From the NCBI GenBank assembly GCA_944372345.1, contig CALVYT010000038.1, positions 62,001 through 126,000 on the forward strand: a DNA stretch of 64,000 bases. The letters are read 5' to 3'. Below are positions 54,842-63,494 of this stretch, one piece after another (position 1 is the stretch's first letter; the number at the start of each line of letters is the position of its first letter). The position numbers and the translations under genes were made by a program. Under the pieces are notes generated by a model. It ran no database searches. It was not told the origin of the DNA and saw nothing but the letters and a program-made list of their open reading frames with translations. The DNA is from an uncultured Clostridia bacterium (GTDB lineage Bacteria; Bacillota; Clostridia; Christensenellales; Pumilibacteraceae).

Positions 54842-56089
54842 ATGGACCTCAAACTCATCGAGAAAACGGACAAAGAAGTTGCCGATTCCATGCTGCGCGA
54901 ACTCCGCCGTCAGCAGGGGAACATCGAACTCATAGCGAGCGAGAACTTTGTTTCCCGCGCCGTTATGGAAGCCGTCGGTTCGCACCTCACGAACAAGTAC
55001 GCCGAGGGTTATCCCGGAAAGCGCTATTACGGCGGCTGCGTATACGTCGACGAAGTGGAAGAGCTTGCGATAGAGCGCGCGAAAAAGCTGTTCGGCTGCA
55101 ACTATGCGAACGTACAGCCGCACAGCGGCGCGAACGCCAATCACGCCGCGTTCTTCGCTCTGCTCGAAACGGGCGATACCTATATGGGAATGAGCCTCGC
55201 GTGCGGCGGTCACCTGACGCACGGCAGCCCCGTGAATTACAGCGGCAAGCAGTATAACGTCGTGCCTTACGGACTGAACGCGGAGACCGAAACCATAGAT
55301 TACGACGAGGTCGAACGGCTCGCTCTCGAATGCAAGCCCAAACTCATCCTTGCGGGCGCAAGCGCGTATCCGAGGGTCATCGATTTCGCACGCTTCCGCG
55401 AGATATGCGACAAGGTAGGCGCGTACTTTATGGTGGACGTGGCGCACATTGCCGGGCTTATAGTGGCGGGGGAGCATCCGTCTCCGTTCCCGTATGCCGA
55501 CGTCGTGACGACGACGACGCACAAGACGCTCCGCGGTCCCCGCGGCGGTCTGATCCTCTCCAACGACGAGGAGATAGCCAAGAAGATAAACAAAGCCATA
55601 TTCCCCGGCACTCAGGGCGGTCCGCTTATGCACGTCATCGCGGGCAAAGCCGTGGCGTTCAAAGAAGCGCTGTCCGACGAATTCAAGGAATATCAGAAAC
55701 AGGTCGTGAAAAACGCCCGCGCGATGGCGGACGAATTCCGCGCGCAGGACATCGATATGGTCTCCGGCGGCACGGACAACCACCTGATGCTCATCAAGCT
55801 CGTCAAGAACGGCGTAACGGGCAAGGAGCTTGAACACCTGCTCGACGAGTGCCATATCACGGTCAATAAGAACGCGATCCCCAACGATCCGCAGAAACCG
55901 TTCGTGACGAGCGGCATAAGAGTGGGCGTGCCCGCAGCGACTACGAGGGGAATGAAAGAGCCGGAAATGAAGACCATCGCACGGCTCATCAGCAAAGTGA
56001 TAAAGGAAAAGGAAGCCGTTCTCGAAGAAGTCTCCGCAGCCGTTGCGGAACTTTGCGGCAGATTCCCGCTTTATCCCGATCTCGGCTGA
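54842..56089 (+). CDS. glyA: Serine hydroxymethyltransferase
   Basis: 415 residues, PLP enzyme. [30 protein letters not shown], the PLP-lysine motif [14 protein letters not shown] and GGTDNHLML. It converts serine and THF to glycine and methylene-THF, the one-carbon donor for thymidylate, purines and TrmFO upstream. AGGAG precedes the ATG. Followed by a terminator. Confidence 0.97.
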   Translation: MDLKLIEKTDKEVADSMLRELRRQQGNIELIASENFVSRAVMEAVGSHLTNKYAEGYPGKRYYGGCVYVDEVEELAIERAKKLFGCNYANVQPHSGANANHAAFFALLETGDTYMGMSLACGGHLTHGSPVNYSGKQYNVVPYGLNAETETIDYDEVERLALECKPKLILAGASAYPRVIDFARFREICDKVGAYFMVDVAHIAGLIVAGEHPSPFPYADVVTTTTHKTLRGPRGGLILSNDEEIAKKINKAIFPGTQGGPLMHVIAGKAVAFKEALSDEFKEYQKQVVKNARAMADEFRAQDIDMVSGGTDNHLMLIKLVKNGVTGKELEHLLDECHITVNKNAIPNDPQKPFVTSGIRVGVPAATTRGMKEPEMKTIARLISKVIKEKEAVLEEVSAAVAELCGRFPLYPDLG

Positions 56090-56101
56090 CCGGAATAACG
56101 G

Positions 56102-56137
56102 GCGCCCGTTCCGCACGGCGGACGGGCGCTTTTCTTA
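56102..56137 (+). terminator. Terminator after glyA
   Basis: GCGCCCGTTC pairs with GGACGGGCGC (G-T pair at one position), followed by TTTTCTT; 13 bp after the stop. Confidence 0.85.
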
Positions 56138-56153
56138 AAAAGAGGTGAGTGCA

Positions 56154-57296
56154 ATGCGAAGAATATATCTCGACTATGCGGCGACGACTCCCGTTTCGCC
56201 CGAAGTTCTGCGCGATATGCTGCCGTATTTTTCCGAAACGTTCGGGAATGCGGATTCTCCGCATTCGTTCGGCAGGGATGCGGCAGATGCTCTCGACCGT
56301 GCCCGCCGCAGGATAGCGGAGATCGCGGGCGCGAGACATACGGAGATATATTTCACGTCGGGCGGCACGGAAGCCAACAACTGGGCGGTCAAAGGCGCGT
56401 TCAAAGAGGGCGTAAAGCGGGGCAGAAACCGCATTATTACGTCTGTCATAGAACACAGTTCGGTGCTTTCCGCCGTATCTTCGTGCGGCGCCGCCGTAAC
56501 ATATCTGCCCGTCGGTGCGGACGGGACGGTCGATCCCGAGTCGCTCGAACTCGCGATGGACGGCGACGTTGCGCTCGTGTCGGTCATGGCGGTGAATAAC
56601 GAAACGGGCGCGGTGCAGCCGACGGAGCGGCTGGCGGAGATAGCGCGCCGCGGCGGCGCGCTGTTCCATACGGACGCCGTGCAGGCGGCTTGTTTCGGCA
56701 TAAGCCGTTACGCCGCCGTATCCGATCTCGTGACGCTTTCGGCGCATAAGCTGTACGGTCCGAAAGGCATAGGGATGCTTTACGTCCGCCGCGGAACGCG
56801 GATAGGAAAGCTCATTGAGGGCGGAGAGCAGGAACGCGATATGCGCGGAGGTACGGTCAACGTCCCCGCGGCGGTTGGGTTCGCATCCGCTCTTTCGGCT
56901 TACGACGCCGCGCGCGAAGAGGAAAACGAAAGGCTGCGCGCGCTGCGGGACATATTCGTTTCCCGCGTGCTCGGTTCGGGGATCGGCGCGGTCGTGAACG
57001 GAGGGGAGCGCTCCGCTCCCGGCATAGTCAATCTGCGCGTCCGCGGGATAGACGACGATTCGCTGCTGCATATGCTCGACCTCGAGGGAGTGGCGTGCAG
57101 CGCGGGCGCGGCGTGTTCGTCCGGCTCGGCGGAGCCGTCCCATGTGTTGCTCGCGATGGGGCTGACGGAAAGCGAAGCCCGCTCGTCCGTACGCGTTTCG
57201 ATGGGCAGAAGTACGACGGAAAGCGACGTATCGGAAGCCGCGGAGAGGTTCGTCCGCGCGGCGGAGCGCATAATTTCGGGCAGGAAAAAACAGTAA
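56154..57296 (+). CDS. Cysteine desulfurase, NifS/IscS type
   Basis: 380 residues. YLDYAATTPVSPEV, ITSVIEHSSVL, HTDAVQAACFGI, PLP Lys199 in LSAHKLYGPKGIG and the active-site Cys321 in GAACSSGSAEPSH. It supplies sulfur for Fe-S clusters or tRNA thiolation. AGAGG lies 8 nt before ATG 56154; GTG 56145 is inside that site. No iscU or thiI/mnmA follows; instead a Cys-rich membrane peptide is 57 bp downstream. Confidence 0.93.
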   Translation: MRRIYLDYAATTPVSPEVLRDMLPYFSETFGNADSPHSFGRDAADALDRARRRIAEIAGARHTEIYFTSGGTEANNWAVKGAFKEGVKRGRNRIITSVIEHSSVLSAVSSCGAAVTYLPVGADGTVDPESLELAMDGDVALVSVMAVNNETGAVQPTERLAEIARRGGALFHTDAVQAACFGISRYAAVSDLVTLSAHKLYGPKGIGMLYVRRGTRIGKLIEGGEQERDMRGGTVNVPAAVGFASALSAYDAAREEENERLRALRDIFVSRVLGSGIGAVVNGGERSAPGIVNLRVRGIDDDSLLHMLDLEGVACSAGAACSSGSAEPSHVLLAMGLTESEARSSVRVSMGRSTTESDVSEAAERFVRAAERIISGRKKQ

Positions 57297-57353
57297 ATCC
57301 CTTTCGCGCATAAGGCGGAGCCGCCGGACGGAAAATAAATGCGGAGGTGCCTT

Positions 57354-57599
57354 ATGAAAGGATTGATATTCGGTCTTGCCGCCGGAATGGCGGCGGGCGC
57401 GCTGCTCGCGGCGAATTTCCCCGCGGTGAAAAAGTTCGCGGAAAAAGCAGGCGGCGCGATGAAGGAAAGGCAGAGCGGCGGATCCGGCGGAAGCGTGAGC
57501 GAAAGCTGCGAATGCGGAGAGGACTGCGGCTGCGGCGCGCGCGCTCACGGCTGCGAGAGCGGCTGCGGCTGCGGACAGAGCGAAAGTGAGGACGAATGA
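57354..57599 (+). CDS. Small membrane peptide with Cys-rich tail (81 aa)
   Basis: A Gly/Ala-rich helix (GLIFGLAAGMAAGALLAANF) that can span the membrane, a short Lys/Glu segment, then a tail with seven Cys and one His in CxC and GCGCG patterns (about residues 52-75). GGAGGT lies 6 nt before ATG 57354. I recognise no family; the N-terminus is YtxH-like in style. A metal or persulfide binding role is suggested by the Cys pattern and by the cysteine desulfurase upstream, but is inference. Confidence 0.65.
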   Translation: MKGLIFGLAAGMAAGALLAANFPAVKKFAEKAGGAMKERQSGGSGGSVSESCECGEDCGCGARAHGCESGCGCGQSESEDE

Positions 57600-57605
57600 C
57601 CGCGC

Positions 57606-57640
57606 GGCGGAAAACGAATTTACGCGTTTTCCGCCTTTTG
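57606..57640 (+). terminator. Terminator after the Cys-rich peptide
   Basis: GGCGGAAAACG (57606-57616) with CGTTTTCCGCC (57625-57635) and TTTTG; 7 bp after the stop. Confidence 0.85.
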
Positions 57641-57652
57641 CTTGCAATTTGA

Positions 57653-57682
57653 TTTACAAACCGCCGCAGGGTATGGTATCAT
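57653..57682 (+). promoter_or_regulatory. ruvX promoter, very close to the start codon
   Basis: TTTACA (57653-57658), 18-bp spacer, TATCAT (57677-57682). Eight bp remain before the ATG at 57691, with no Shine-Dalgarno. Confidence 0.65.
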
Positions 57683-57690
57683 AAAGCGGA

Positions 57691-58128
57691 ATGAAAATAC
57701 TCGGTATAGATTACGGGGACAGATACATAGGTTTTGCGGAATGCGATCCGGACGAGATCATAGCTTATCCGCTCGAAACCGCGAAAGTGAAAAGTATGCG
57801 CGAAGCGATAGACGCCGCGGCGGAGATAGCCGCGCGCGACGGAGCGGAGCTGATAGTCGTCGGACTGCCTCTGCTTCCGGACGGAACGGAGGGGGCGCGC
57901 GCGTCCAAAACGCGGGCGTTCGGCGGAGTGCTTTCGCGCGTGTCGGGACTGCCCGTAGAGTATTCGGACGAACGGCTGACGACGCTTCAGGCGGAGGAAT
58001 ACCTTGCGCAGGGCGGCGTGGGAAAGCGGGATATGAAAAAGTACACGGACAAACTGTCCGCGCAAATAATACTGACAGACTATATAAACGCCAAAAAGGC
58101 GGGGAGAGATAAAAATGGCAAACGATAA
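57691..58128 (+). CDS. ruvX: RuvX (YqgF) Holliday-junction resolvase-like / pre-16S rRNA nuclease
   Basis: 145 residues of the RNase H-fold YqgF family. ILGIDYGDRYIGFAE (first Asp), VVGLPLLPDGTEG and VEYSDERLTTLQAE match the family active-site regions. It trims 16S rRNA 5' ends in E. coli; the resolvase role is less certain. It overlaps the DUF1292 gene by 14 bp, the usual Firmicutes neighbour. Confidence 0.9.
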   Translation: MKILGIDYGDRYIGFAECDPDEIIAYPLETAKVKSMREAIDAAAEIAARDGAELIVVGLPLLPDGTEGARASKTRAFGGVLSRVSGLPVEYSDERLTTLQAEEYLAQGGVGKRDMKKYTDKLSAQIILTDYINAKKAGRDKNGKR

Positions 58129-58486
58129 GGTTCAGATCATCGACGACGAAGACGTGATCACGCTCTTCGACGAGGACGACAATCCGATGGATTTCTATGA
58201 AGTCGCCGTGGTCGACTACGAGGGAGAGCTTTACGCTCTGCTCCAGCCCGCGGAGGAGATCGAGGGCATAGCGGACGACGAAGTGGTGATATTCCGCATA
58301 GCCGAGGACGAAGAGGGCGGCGACGAAGACGAGCAGTTCTTCTATCCCGTCGAGGACGAAGCGGTGCAGGAAGCGGTGTTCGAGGAATACCTGCGCGCGA
58401 CCGCCGACGGATGCGACGGCGACTGCGACGGGTGCGGAGAACCCTGCGACGAAAAGAACGTAAAAGAGACCGACGAAGAGAAATAA
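58115..58486 (+). CDS. DUF1292 protein with Cys-rich C-terminal extension
   Basis: 123 residues. The first ~90 match DUF1292 (YrzB): IIDDEDVITLFDEDDNPMDFYEVAVVDYEG-type sequence and YALLQPAEE, very acidic. The C-terminal part adds CDGDCDGCGEPCDEK, four Cys in ~12 residues, not part of the core family. Function unknown; the family sits with ruvX and cell-division or alanyl-tRNA genes in Firmicutes. Confidence 0.85.
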   Translation: MANDKVQIIDDEDVITLFDEDDNPMDFYEVAVVDYEGELYALLQPAEEIEGIADDEVVIFRIAEDEEGGDEDEQFFYPVEDEAVQEAVFEEYLRATADGCDGDCDGCGEPCDEKNVKETDEEK

Positions 58487-58552
58487 CCCGGTCCTGCGGC
58501 GGGCGGCGCGTGAATTTTGCGCCGTCCGATGCAAAATACCGTGCGAAATCGG

Positions 58553-58581
58553 TTGATTTTCGTTTGCGGTTATGATATAAT
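58553..58581 (+). promoter_or_regulatory. rpsB promoter
   Basis: TTGATT (58553-58558), 17-bp spacer, TATAAT (58576-58581). It leaves a ~95-nt leader containing a CGTTTG (58631-58636)/CAAACG (58649-58654) hairpin that could be an S2 control site. Confidence 0.75.
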
Positions 58582-58680
58582 TCATACGTTTGAATACACA
58601 CCCGTGCGCGCTCCCACTGTGCGGCGCTGCCGTTTGACGAGCCTAATCCAAACGCGCGGGGAGGTAAACAGGAGGACAAA

Positions 58681-59469
58681 ATGGCAAACGTTGTTTCCAT
58701 GAAACAGCTTCTCGAAGCGGGCGTTCATTTCGGTCACGCGACCAGAAAGTGGAATCCCAAAATGAAGAAGTACATCTACACGGCGAGGAACGATATCCAT
58801 ATCATCAACCTCGAAAAGACCGTGGGACTCATCGACGAGGCGTATGCGTTCGTAAAGAGCGTCGTCGAAAGCGGCAAGTCCGTGCTTTTCGTCGGCACCA
58901 AGAAGCAGGCGCAGGACGCGATAGCGACTGAAGCGCAGCGCTGCGGTATGTTCTACATCACCGAACGCTGGCTGGGCGGCACGCTCACCAATTTCTCCAC
59001 GATCCGTCAGAGCATAGACAAGCTGAACAGGATCAATCAGATGGAGACGATGAACGAGTTCGCATTGCTTCCCAAAAAGGAAGTTCTCAAACTCATCCAG
59101 ACGAGGGATAAGCTCGAAGCCAATCTCGGCGGTATCCGCGAGATGCGGACTCTTCCGGGCGCTCTGTTCGTCGTGGATCCCAAGAAAGAGCATATCGCGA
59201 TCAGTGAAGCGCGTGCTCTCGGCATACCCATCGTCAGCATGGTCGACACCAACTGCGATCCCGATCTCGTGGATTACGTTATCCCGAGCAACGACGACGC
59301 GATCCGCGCGATAAAGCTCATCGCAAGCGCGATGGCGGACGCCGTTATAGAGGCGAGAGAGGGAGAAGAAGCGCTCGCGGAGAAGCGCGAAGCGGCTGCC
59401 GCGGCGGCTGCTGCCGCAGCTGCGGCGAAACAGGCGGCCGCGGAAGCGACCGAGACCGTGACCGAATAA
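58681..59469 (+). CDS. rpsB: Ribosomal protein uS2
   Basis: 262 residues: [44 protein letters not shown] and the C-terminal [20 protein letters not shown]. An Ala-rich tail with a run of 12 Ala follows the core. AGGAGG precedes the ATG. First gene of rpsB-tsf, as in most bacteria. Confidence 0.98.
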   Translation: MANVVSMKQLLEAGVHFGHATRKWNPKMKKYIYTARNDIHIINLEKTVGLIDEAYAFVKSVVESGKSVLFVGTKKQAQDAIATEAQRCGMFYITERWLGGTLTNFSTIRQSIDKLNRINQMETMNEFALLPKKEVLKLIQTRDKLEANLGGIREMRTLPGALFVVDPKKEHIAISEARALGIPIVSMVDTNCDPDLVDYVIPSNDDAIRAIKLIASAMADAVIEAREGEEALAEKREAAAAAAAAAAAAKQAAAEATETVTE

Positions 59470-59488
59470 TTACCGGAGGGACCGATAA

Positions 59489-60412
59489 ATGAATTTTACG
59501 GCTAAGGACGTGGCGGAGCTTCGTGAGATCACGGGCGCCGGCATGATGGACTGCAAAAAAGCGCTCGTCCATACGGACGGAGATAAAGAAAAGGCGATAG
59601 AATATCTCAGAGAGATAGGCGTTAATATCGCGGCGAAAAAGGCGAGCCGCATAGCGAGCGAGGGTCTTATCGGCGGATATACCGACGACAAGACGGGCGT
59701 TCTCGCCGAACTCAACTGCGAGACGGACTTCGTCGCGAATACCGACGGGTTCCGCAACCTCGTTGCGAAGGCGGCGAAAGCGGTCGCGGACAGCGACCCC
59801 GCGGATGCGGAAGCATGGCTCGGCTGCAAAGTGGACGGAATGACGCTCACCGATCTCATCAACGGCGAAACGTCCAAGTGCGGCGAAAAGATCACGGCGC
59901 GCCGTTTCGTGAAGTTCTCGCTTGCGGGCGAAGGCGTCGAGGAGATATACCTCCACAACGGCGGTAAGATCGGCGTTATGCTCGAAGTGGAAACGGATAA
60001 ACCCGCGACGGACGAAGTCAGGACGATGGCGCACGACATCGCGATGCATATCGCGGCGTTCTCGCCTTCGCACATTTACGACAGCGAAGTGCCCGAGGAG
60101 TACATCGCGAAGGAGAAAGCGATCCTTCTCGCGCAGGCGAAGAACGATCCCAAGAACGCGAACAAACCCGACGCGATCCTCGAAAAGATGCTTATGGGGC
60201 GTTTGCAGAAGAGCCTGAAAGAGATATGCCTCATCGATCAGCCTTTTGCGAAAGATTCGTCGATAACCGTTGCGCAGCTCGTTGCGAACGTATCCAAGTC
60301 CGCGGGCATGAACATAAAACTCGTGAAGTTCGTGCGGCTCGTTATGGGCGAAGGGCTGGAAAAGAAAACGGATAATCTCGCCGAAGAAGTCGCGAAGATG
60401 TCGGGCAAATAA
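59489..60412 (+). CDS. tsf: Elongation factor Ts
   Basis: 307 residues. FTAKDVAELREITGAGMMDCKKAL at the start, TDFVANTDGF and the coiled C-terminal core. It recycles EF-Tu-GDP. It starts 19 bp after rpsB and is followed by a terminator. Confidence 0.97.
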   Translation: MNFTAKDVAELREITGAGMMDCKKALVHTDGDKEKAIEYLREIGVNIAAKKASRIASEGLIGGYTDDKTGVLAELNCETDFVANTDGFRNLVAKAAKAVADSDPADAEAWLGCKVDGMTLTDLINGETSKCGEKITARRFVKFSLAGEGVEEIYLHNGGKIGVMLEVETDKPATDEVRTMAHDIAMHIAAFSPSHIYDSEVPEEYIAKEKAILLAQAKNDPKNANKPDAILEKMLMGRLQKSLKEICLIDQPFAKDSSITVAQLVANVSKSAGMNIKLVKFVRLVMGEGLEKKTDNLAEEVAKMSGK

Positions 60413-60417
60413 AATCG

Positions 60418-60447
60418 AAAAAAGGAACGCTTCGGTGTTCCTTTTTC
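60418..60447 (+). terminator. rpsB-tsf terminator
   Basis: AAAAAAGGAACGC with GTGTTCCTTTTT across a TTCG tetraloop; the T tract is part of the stem. Confidence 0.85.
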
Positions 60448-60486
60448 TTAAAACGCATATAAAACCGGAAAGGAAGGCTCAATATT

Positions 60487-61182
60487 ATGTATAAGAGAGT
60501 GCTGCTGAAAATAAGCGGAGAAGCCCTCGGCGGGGAAAACGGGATGGGGATCGATCCGAAAATGGTCGATCACGTCGTCGATCAGATCATAGAGATACAT
60601 TCGCGCGGGGTCGAAGTCGCGGTCGTGATGGGCGGCGGTAACTTTTGGCGCGGCAGGCAGGGCATCAATATGGACCGCGTAACGGCGGATCATATGGGAA
60701 TGCTTGCCACGATAATGAACGGGCTTGCCTTGCAGGACGCGATAGAAAAAAAGAACGTCCCGACGAGGCTGCAGACCGCGCTTTCCATTCCGTCGGTGGC
60801 GGAGCCGTTCATTTTGCGTAAAGCGCTCCGTCATTTCGAGATGGGCAGGATAGTTCTGCTTGCGTGCGGCACGGGAAATCCGTATTTCTCCACCGACACG
60901 GGAGCCGCTCTCCGCGCCGCCGAGATCAACGCGGACGTGCTCCTGATGGCGAAGAACGTGGACGCGGTCTACGACAGCGATCCGAGAAAGAACCCGAACG
61001 CAAAGAAGTTCGACAGAATATCTTATCTCGACGTGATAAATCTGCGCCTGGCGCATATGGATACGACGGCGATAACGACGTGTATGGAGAATAATATTCC
61101 GATAATAACTTTCGCCCTCGGAGAAAAAGACAGTATAATAAAGGCGGCTATGGGCGAAAAAATCGGCACATATATAGGCTGA
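60487..61182 (+). CDS. pyrH: UMP kinase
   Basis: 231 residues of the amino-acid-kinase fold: RVLLKISGEALGG, VMGGGNFWRGR, ATIMNGLALQDA and FSTDTGAALRAAEI. It makes UDP from UMP. Placement after rpsB-tsf and before frr is the classic order. Confidence 0.97.
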   Translation: MYKRVLLKISGEALGGENGMGIDPKMVDHVVDQIIEIHSRGVEVAVVMGGGNFWRGRQGINMDRVTADHMGMLATIMNGLALQDAIEKKNVPTRLQTALSIPSVAEPFILRKALRHFEMGRIVLLACGTGNPYFSTDTGAALRAAEINADVLLMAKNVDAVYDSDPRKNPNAKKFDRISYLDVINLRLAHMDTTAITTCMENNIPIITFALGEKDSIIKAAMGEKIGTYIG

Positions 61183-61196
61183 TCGCATAAAAACGG

Positions 61197-61225
61197 TTGT
61201 AACGGCGGTCGATTTGTGATATAAT
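61197..61225 (+). promoter_or_regulatory. frr promoter
   Basis: TTGTAA (61197-61202), 17-bp spacer, TATAAT (61220-61225), 27 bp before frr. GGAGGG is the ribosome site. Confidence 0.7.
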
Positions 61226-61252
61226 CACCGTATAAAATATCGGAGGGAATAA

Positions 61253-61819
61253 ATGTTACCCGAACTCGAAGAAGAACTCCTCGTATTCGAGGAAAAACTC
61301 GAAAAAGCAATAGGACATCTTTCCGGAGAGTATGCGACTCTCCGCGCCGGGCGCGCCAATCCCAAGGTGCTCGACAATATCACCGTGGATTATTACGGCT
61401 CGCCGACGCCGCTCAAACAGATGGCTAACATAACCGTGCCCGAAGCGCGTATGCTTGTCATAAATCTGTTTGACAAGAGCGCGACGAAAGAAACGATCAA
61501 AGCCATCTCCGCGTCCGACATCGGCATAAATCCGACGGACGACGGCAAGGTGATCCGTCTTGTGTTTCCGCAGCTGACGGAGGAGCGCAGAAAGGAGCTT
61601 GTCAAGCAGGCGAAGAAAATGGCGGAGGACTGCAAGGTGGTGCTCCGCAACGAGCGCCGCGACGTGCTCGATAAGGCGAAGAAGCTGAAAAAGGATATGA
61701 ATTTCTCCGAGGACGAACTCGCGTCGTTTGAAAAGGACGTGCAGAAGCTGCTCGATAAGTACATTGAGAGCGCGGACGGACTTTACAAGGACAAGGAAAA
61801 GGACATCATTGAGATCTGA
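61253..61819 (+). CDS. frr: Ribosome recycling factor
   Basis: 188 residues. LSGEYATLRAGRANPKVLDNI, YYGSPTPLKQMANITVPE and VRNERRDV-type sequence (here VLRNERRDVLDKAKK). It releases ribosomes with EF-G after termination. Its 3' end overlaps uppS by 11 bp. Confidence 0.97.
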   Translation: MLPELEEELLVFEEKLEKAIGHLSGEYATLRAGRANPKVLDNITVDYYGSPTPLKQMANITVPEARMLVINLFDKSATKETIKAISASDIGINPTDDGKVIRLVFPQLTEERRKELVKQAKKMAEDCKVVLRNERRDVLDKAKKLKKDMNFSEDELASFEKDVQKLLDKYIESADGLYKDKEKDIIEI

Positions 61820-62507
61820 GGGGCGTCTGCCCAGGCATATTGCCGTCATTATGGACGGCAACGGCAGATGGGCGAAAAAACGGTTGATGCCGCGCAGCTT
61901 CGGTCATCGCGAGGGAGTCGGAGTCATAGACCGTATCGCCGACGACGTATTCGGCAGAGGCATAGAATATCTGACTCTGTTCGCTTTTTCCACGGAAAAC
62001 TGGAAGCGTCCCGCCGACGAGGTGAAGGGACTGCTCTCGCTGTTCGAGAGATATCTGAAAAAGAATATCCCCAAGCTTGAAAGCAAAGGGATCGTTCTGA
62101 AAATACTCGGCTCTGAGGCGCATTTAAGCGGGCGGCTGAGTTCGCTGATCGCGGAAGCCGAAGCCCGCACGGGCGGCGGAACGCGCGGGACGCTGACGAT
62201 AGGTTTCGATTACGGCGGGCGCGCGGATATCGTGGCTGCAGTGAACAGGTGCGTGGACGAGGGCAGAAAGGTGAGCGAAGCCGATTTTCCCGATTTTTTG
62301 CAGACGGCGGGAATGCCCGATCCCGATATAGTTATACGCACGGGCGGCGAAAAACGCATCAGCAATTTTCTTTTGTATCAGATGGCGTATTCCGAAATAT
62401 ATTTTTCGGATACGCTGTGGCCGGATTTCTCTTCGGAGGAACTTGACGGCATACTTGCCGATTACGCCTCTACCGACAGGCGTTTCGGAGGATTGAACGG
62501 CAAATAA
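61809..62507 (+). CDS. uppS: Isoprenyl transferase (undecaprenyl diphosphate synthase)
   Basis: 232 residues. HIAVIMDGNGRWAKKR with the catalytic Asp, HREGV, LTLFAFSTENWKRP and RTGGEKRISNFLLYQ. It makes the C55 lipid carrier for wall synthesis. Start is TTG 61809, overlapping frr; the next ATG lies inside the active-site motif and is too late. Confidence 0.95.
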   Translation: MRSEGRLPRHIAVIMDGNGRWAKKRLMPRSFGHREGVGVIDRIADDVFGRGIEYLTLFAFSTENWKRPADEVKGLLSLFERYLKKNIPKLESKGIVLKILGSEAHLSGRLSSLIAEAEARTGGGTRGTLTIGFDYGGRADIVAAVNRCVDEGRKVSEADFPDFLQTAGMPDPDIVIRTGGEKRISNFLLYQMAYSEIYFSDTLWPDFSSEELDGILADYASTDRRFGGLNGK

Positions 62508-62512
62508 GTAAG

Positions 62513-63478
62513 ATGAAGACAAGCGTTAAAAACAGATTTTTTTTCGGAATGATCATGTTTCTGATATGCGTAGGCGTGCTGTTCCTGACGTTTTATTTTT
62601 ACGGACTGATTTACGACATATTCATTCTCATTCTGATGATATGCGCTGCGTACGAAATGTCGAACGCGCTTGCGTATAAGTTTGAAAAACCCGGTTTTGT
62701 AATGCAGGTGCTGACCATACTTGTCAGCTATGCGGCGTTCAAAACGGTCAGTTTGCTGTCCGATCCCGAAGAGGATCCTTACGGTTTTCACGCCATCGTG
62801 GCGTATTTCATCGTATTCCTGCTTATGTGCGTGTTCATCTTCGTCGCCAATATGGCGTCGTCGCGCCGCACGGGCGAAAGCGTGATTGCGTCGTTGTTCT
62901 GCATGATGTATCCCGTGGCGATAATGTTTTTTATGCTCGCGGTGAATCACTTGCCGGGCGCGGAGAAAGGTTTGGCATTCACCGGCTGGGACTACTATGC
63001 CGGCGAAGGAGACGCGTTTGCTCCCAATTACAGAGCAGTCGCGATTGTTATGACGTTCACGGCGGCGTCAATGAGCGATATAATGGCGTTTGCCGTAGGA
63101 TCCGCTTTCCGCGGTCCGAAATTTGCGCCGATGATAAGCCCCAAAAAGACTATATCGGGCGCGATAGGCGGCTTTATAGGCGGCGTTATGGGCGGCGCGA
63201 TAGTGTTCGCTCTGTCGCTGTGGGGCGTGGGCGGGATTACCGCTCTGCACGAAAATACGGTCATCAGCATAGTGCTCTATCTGTCGATGGGGCTGTGCAT
63301 AGGCGTTGCCACGGAAATGGGCGATCTTATGGCGTCGTACGTCAAACGCTATTGCGGCGTCAAGGACTACGGCTCGCTGATCCCGGGGCACGGCGGGATA
63401 ATGGACAGGATAGACGGCATGATGGTCGCGGCTTTTGCGACGTATATCTATATGGCGATACTCGTTTACGTCTCGTGA
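62513..63478 (+). CDS. cdsA: Phosphatidate cytidylyltransferase
   Basis: 321 residues, about eight transmembrane helices. The C-terminal SPKKTISGAIGGFIGG and DYGSLIPGHGGIMDRID are the CdsA signature. It makes CDP-diacylglycerol for phospholipids. Starts 5 bp after uppS. Confidence 0.94.
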   Translation: MKTSVKNRFFFGMIMFLICVGVLFLTFYFYGLIYDIFILILMICAAYEMSNALAYKFEKPGFVMQVLTILVSYAAFKTVSLLSDPEEDPYGFHAIVAYFIVFLLMCVFIFVANMASSRRTGESVIASLFCMMYPVAIMFFMLAVNHLPGAEKGLAFTGWDYYAGEGDAFAPNYRAVAIVMTFTAASMSDIMAFAVGSAFRGPKFAPMISPKKTISGAIGGFIGGVMGGAIVFALSLWGVGGITALHENTVISIVLYLSMGLCIGVATEMGDLMASYVKRYCGVKDYGSLIPGHGGIMDRIDGMMVAAFATYIYMAILVYVS

Positions 63479-63494
63479 CACGGAGGTGGTCGGA

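Noticed and set aside
53153..56116. 987-codon minus-strand open frame
   Set aside because: Antisense to aspS and glyA, both complete. Composition is Arg/His-rich as expected for a shadow.
57339..57353. ATG 57339 as start of the Cys-rich peptide
   Set aside because: It lies upstream of the GGAGGT ribosome site that serves ATG 57354.
58487..58680. tRNA or small RNA gene before rpsB
   Set aside because: No cloverleaf; the hairpin is small and fits a ribosomal protein leader.
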